Assembly: GCA_027422505.1 (NCBI GenBank)
Contig: JAPQWV010000018.1
Location: forward strand, 10,620,001 to 10,684,000
DNA: 64,000 nt
Direction: 5' to 3'
Source of the DNA: Craterostigma plantagineum
Taxonomy: Eukaryota > Streptophyta > Magnoliopsida > Lamiales > Linderniaceae
A program made the translations under genes and the position numbers. Position 1 is the first letter of the stretch, and each line of letters starts with the position of its first letter. Under the pieces are notes generated by a model that made no database searches, was not told the DNA's origin, and saw nothing but the letters and a program-made list of their open reading frames with translations. Shown here piece after piece: positions 60,501-64,000 of this stretch.

Positions 60501-61144
60501 TGCTGAACCACCGAGCATAAGGCACGTTCTTCGATCGCCGGTTTTCCTTTTGCCGAATCTGGTCCGCGAGGTCGTTCCAGATCAGCTAAGTGTAGTCGTA
60601 ATTTCTTGCGAAGGTGATGCCATGGAAGATCCTCAAAATGTTGTTGTTGCCCTTATCAAATCCTGCGTGCTTGGGCGACAGGCACTTATTCACTATTCCG
60701 AATAGTGTCTTCCACGGATGTGGGACCGCTGCTCTGGACCTGAGCTAATCTTGTGAGCGGCGGTTGGTATCCCATGTGCAAAAAGTCTTGAATCATCTCG
60801 GCCTCGGATGGGAGCGGGTCGTAGTTAGTGCTATGGGGCAAGTCAAGTAACATGCCGAACTGGTTCTTGTCCATGCTGATGTGCCGCGTCCCGATCCTTG
60901 TTGAGAATCCGAAAGCTCCGTTGTCCACTTCTCCTTGTATGCAGCCCCAGAACTGCTGGAGATATACCATCGGCACTAATGCGTTGGCCGTTAAGGCATG
61001 CCAGATGGGGTGACCTCTCAGGATAGATACAATAATCTCGTCCGGGCATCGAAAAGTGCTCAGATCAAGCTGAAAGTTTGTATCCTGAACCTTCAGATAC
61101 AGGTTGTGGTCGTATATGTGATTGTATCTTGGATAGCGATCCAT
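57586..61144 (-). pseudogene. Long broken accessory coding region of LTR element (non gag/pol)
   Basis: Minus-strand blocks: 61144-60686 (TFRCPDEIIVSILRGHPIWH, MVYLQQFWGCIQGEVDNGAF); 60704-60540 in another frame with a stop (GNNNILRIFHGITFARNYDY); 60525-59398 (YARWFSIIIREIMALHQT, then a long acidic and Ser/Pro/Thr-rich stretch); 59268-58833 (LYRRLVDHPEPPTDT, His/Gln/Thr-rich); 58885-58298 (WQMTHSMPEEYQRQRL-like region, FELRGISHWDQQKRMTYLWM); 58260-57586 (GLYRFMLRQVKYYAAHDLQM, ending RRRNQAQRGRL). At least four frameshifts or stops separate them. The N-terminal HP(I)-ALTA-VP-YLQQFW region resembles domains found in plant Copia-associated extra ORFs. No gag, RT or integrase motif is present. 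Function unknown. Confidence 0.65.
57591..57606 (-). other. Polypurine tract of Copia-like element
   Basis: The minus strand reads GCACAAAGGGGGAGAT directly before the LTR start, the usual form of plant Copia PPTs. Confidence 0.75.
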
Positions 61145-64000
61145 CTGAAAAAATAAGATATATAAAAGTTTATTAGTTCAATTTATTTTTCAGTCGAAGT
61201 ATGAATAAATGTCATCAAACTATAGTAATATAGCAAATAATAGCATGTTTGATGAATTTCGAATCGAAATCAAATGAAATGTATAGTGTATGTTCAATTT
61301 AAAAAATCGTGATGGCATTATCGTAATTTAGAATAAAATATTTGTCGCGTGAAAAATCGTTCGAAATTTCGCTAAGTGTTAAATCGTGAAAAAGGGCACT
61401 GTTCATGCCGAGAAAATTTTCGCTCGATAAAATTGATTTTGAATATGATTTCCTAAGCATTGATTTCAATTGTAATGACTCAGTTCGATTTTTCGATCGA
61501 GAAATTTTATTTGCGATTTTCGCTACAGAGTAAAAGACTTAGAGAAAAATTTTCTAAGTGTTGAAGTTGAAATCTAGACTGCACTCGATCAATTTTACGA
61601 TCGAGAAAAATTCCGTGTAAATTTACGATCGAGAAATTATTTCTCAGGTAAATTTACGATCGAGAAATTTTCCTCAATTGAATAAAATTTTTCGATTTGA
61701 AATTTTTCGAGCGAAATGTGATTTTCGATCCTAAGTAAAAATTGTCGCTTCAATATTTTTTGATTGAGAAATTTGTCAACGAAAGACTAAGTCACTCCGT
61801 CGAGAAATTTTATGATCGAAAAATTAAGTGTTGAAAAATTAATTTTTCACTGTTAAAATTTTTGCGACCAATTGAAATTAAATCGAAAAGCGATAGTAAG
61901 TTTTGCGCTCGATAAAATTTGCATCTTAAATTGTCTAGTCAGTGCATAAGTTTTTCGCTCGCTGAAAATTATAATTGGATTTCTTGATGGTAAGTGTAAC
62001 GGTTAAAATCTTTTATCGTGATGACAAAGTCAAAATTTTGCGATCGAAAACTAAATCGACACAAATAGGTTCTCAATTCAATTAAGTCTATTTGCGATCG
62101 ACAAAGTTCTTCGACAGCTTTAAAACTTTAAAATACCCAGTTTCATTGAAACTCATTTTATCATCACAGATGGAAATTTTCCAACGATTTACGCTATATG
62201 TTTCATCAAAAACCTCGAATCTGTCAAAATAACAGGCATTTAACTCAGAAAATCCAAGAAGCATGCCAAGATTTAGTGAAACAGTATACATTTAAATGGT
62301 TTTTGAAGAACAGTCGAAAAATCTCAACTAAATATGCGAAAAACTACAGAATGGAAATGCAAATCAAGTTATAACATTCGCGATCGTTAACCGAATCGAA
62401 TTTCTACCTAAATCAGACGATTTGAAGTGAAAAATTGAAAGATTTTTCAAGGATTGTGTAACGTCTGAGAAAATTTTGCGAGAGAGAATTTTTTTCTTTC
62501 GATTAGGTTTTGCGTGAGAAAAAGTTTTTCGACTGACAAAAGTTAACTTTTATTAACTAGCATTAATTCAATATTGGGTTTGCGATTGGACGTTTTGCGA
62601 TTAAATGGATCAGGCCCATTACTATTTGCGTTCGAGAAATTTTTGAAATCGAAAATTGCTCTCAATTCAAATTTATCGATCGCAAATTATCGCGGCCAAT
62701 CAAAATTGTTCCCAACACTATTTACGATCGAGAAACTTATGATCGTGAATTAAGTCTTCTATCTAGTTTCTCGATAGTAAGTACTTCTAAAATTTTTCAG
62801 ATTGACCCCTATTTAAAAATAAAACCTTTTGTAAGTCTCCCCTTTTAGTAATTAAAATAAATGCAATTAACTCCCTGTATTTTTCGTGTAGTAACGTCTA
62901 GCTCCCCTGGCAGAAATTTAAAAATTTGTACCACTCAGAGATAAGCGTTAGTAATGATGGAGTTAATCAACAATTATTTTTGACAATTTTATCTTTGAAA
63001 TATTTGGTCTGCTCCTTTCTTTGTAGTGTCGCGTCTTGCTCCTTAATTTTGAAAGATATGAAATACTCAGAAAAAAAACGTCAAAAATATTTGGAGCTGA
63101 TCTACAAGTCCTATACTTGCTCCCCCTAAAATAATGCACACGAATTGATTAATTTTGCAAGCATATGAAATCAATTCAAGTCACGAGCACACAAATTTAC
63201 CAAGTAAGCATGTGTACATGGTCCCGAAAAGATGTACTTTAAAAATATTGTGTGAGGGTAGAAGCAGTGAAAAATTTATCGCATTTAAACAATTCAGTAC
63301 CAATGCAATCTAAAATTGCATTTAGAATGTGCGAAACACTAAAGAAATTCGCATTTATTCAACTCAACGCATATGAAACATAATATTTCATGTCAAAATG
63401 TGCGAATTTTATTATTTATTATTATATATATGTATATAATTTTTTTTTAATATGGGGTCAGATTATTTTGCTTCGATCATTCGTCACGCCTAAAATTTTA
63501 CGAGACATTTGGAAGAGGAAAATGCCGTCAAGTCATGTCATCAAACTAAAGTCCTAAGTCCATAGACTGGTCCATTTCGACAGCTCTCACCAGGTTCGCT
63601 CTTGCTTTCAATTAGCTATCTTGGCATTTTTATATTTTTATCACTCAAGTCAACACAAGCAATTTTATGTCAATTTACCTGTGATCGAGGCATTTTTAAT
63701 CATTTCACCTAAGCGAGAGACCGTCTATGTGGAATCAAAGGGTTGTAAGGGTTATAATTTGGCTTGGACTTAGACGGAAGGAATTTAAAGGAAAGTGAGC
63801 TTATCTCTTCATCGTCTTCCAATCCTACGTCCGTCTCCCTTTTTTTTTCGGCGTCATTCTTCTTTTCAATCTTTCCTCCTTCTTTTTATTTTAAGAACCA
63901 TCCCTTTTTATGTTATGCTCAAGCTGAAGCTCCGCTTCTCCTGTTGGTCCCGAAATGCACCAAACAAGGAATCAAAGAGTCTAAATGGAATGAAGAAGGG
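61145..64000. other. AT-rich region with GATCGAGAAATT words; probably interior of the same element
   Basis: No gene. ACGATCGAGAAA or close variants recur at about 61592, 61623, 61658 and 62724, with CGATCGAGAAATTTT near 61492 and many TTTTCGA / CGAAAA words from 61300 to 62800. From 63100 on there is CT-rich and AT-rich sequence. No partner of the 57239 LTR or PBS was found before the window ends, so the element may continue outside. Confidence 0.5.

Overview
The window looks like a repeat-dense stretch of a eudicot plant nuclear genome. It is AT-rich and holds one convincing host gene: a multi-exon, SR-rich cyclophilin on the minus strand. Almost everything else is retrotransposon sequence of plant-specific types: Copia and Gypsy LTR elements primed by initiator tRNA-Met, a Tat/Retand-like element, a Cassandra-type TRIM with a 5S-like core, and LINE fragments. 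Asterid affinity is only an impression from the repeat families; the sequence does not prove a species.

Layout. 1-10.3 kb is a mosaic of nested, broken elements: a Gypsy LTR end (1-364), a non-autonomous Tat-like element (365-4302) inserted in a Copia gag-protease remnant (4303-~6950), a Cassandra-like TRIM (8271-9266), a decayed 18S rDNA fragment (9267-9999) and another Tat scrap. 10.3-13.2 kb holds an old direct repeat pair bracketing an (AAT)n microsatellite and a PIF/Harbinger-like MITE with TTA target duplication. 13.2-17.9 kb is the cyclophilin gene: 13 coding exons reconstructed with consistent splice phases, predicted 615 aa. 18.6-19.6 kb is a short tandem array with a unit of about 270-310 bp.

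21.8-24.5 kb is the 3' part of a decayed Gypsy pol. It is cut by two head-to-tail copies of a long LTR-like repeat (24.5-29.6 kb), the second carrying a non-autonomous hAT element with a perfect 8-bp target duplication. 29.6-39.2 kb is a fairly young Copia element (minus strand; LTRs, PBS, PPT, gag, integrase, RT/RNase H) inserted in an older Copia (39.2-41.0 kb). 41.0-49.9 kb is a chromodomain Gypsy element (minus strand) inserted in a LINE. Both of these larger elements have a 3' LTR truncated at its distal end. 50.6-57.2 kb is degenerate repeats, a second Tat-like element and a 5'-truncated LINE. 57.2-64 kb begins a Copia-like element with a 352-bp LTR and a long broken non-gag/pol coding stretch, running out of the window.

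No operon-like co-function exists here. The only functional relationship I infer is between the cyclophilin gene (nuclear, pre-mRNA splicing context) and its flanking repeats. No intact autonomous transposon was found: each coding region I followed carries stops or frameshifts.
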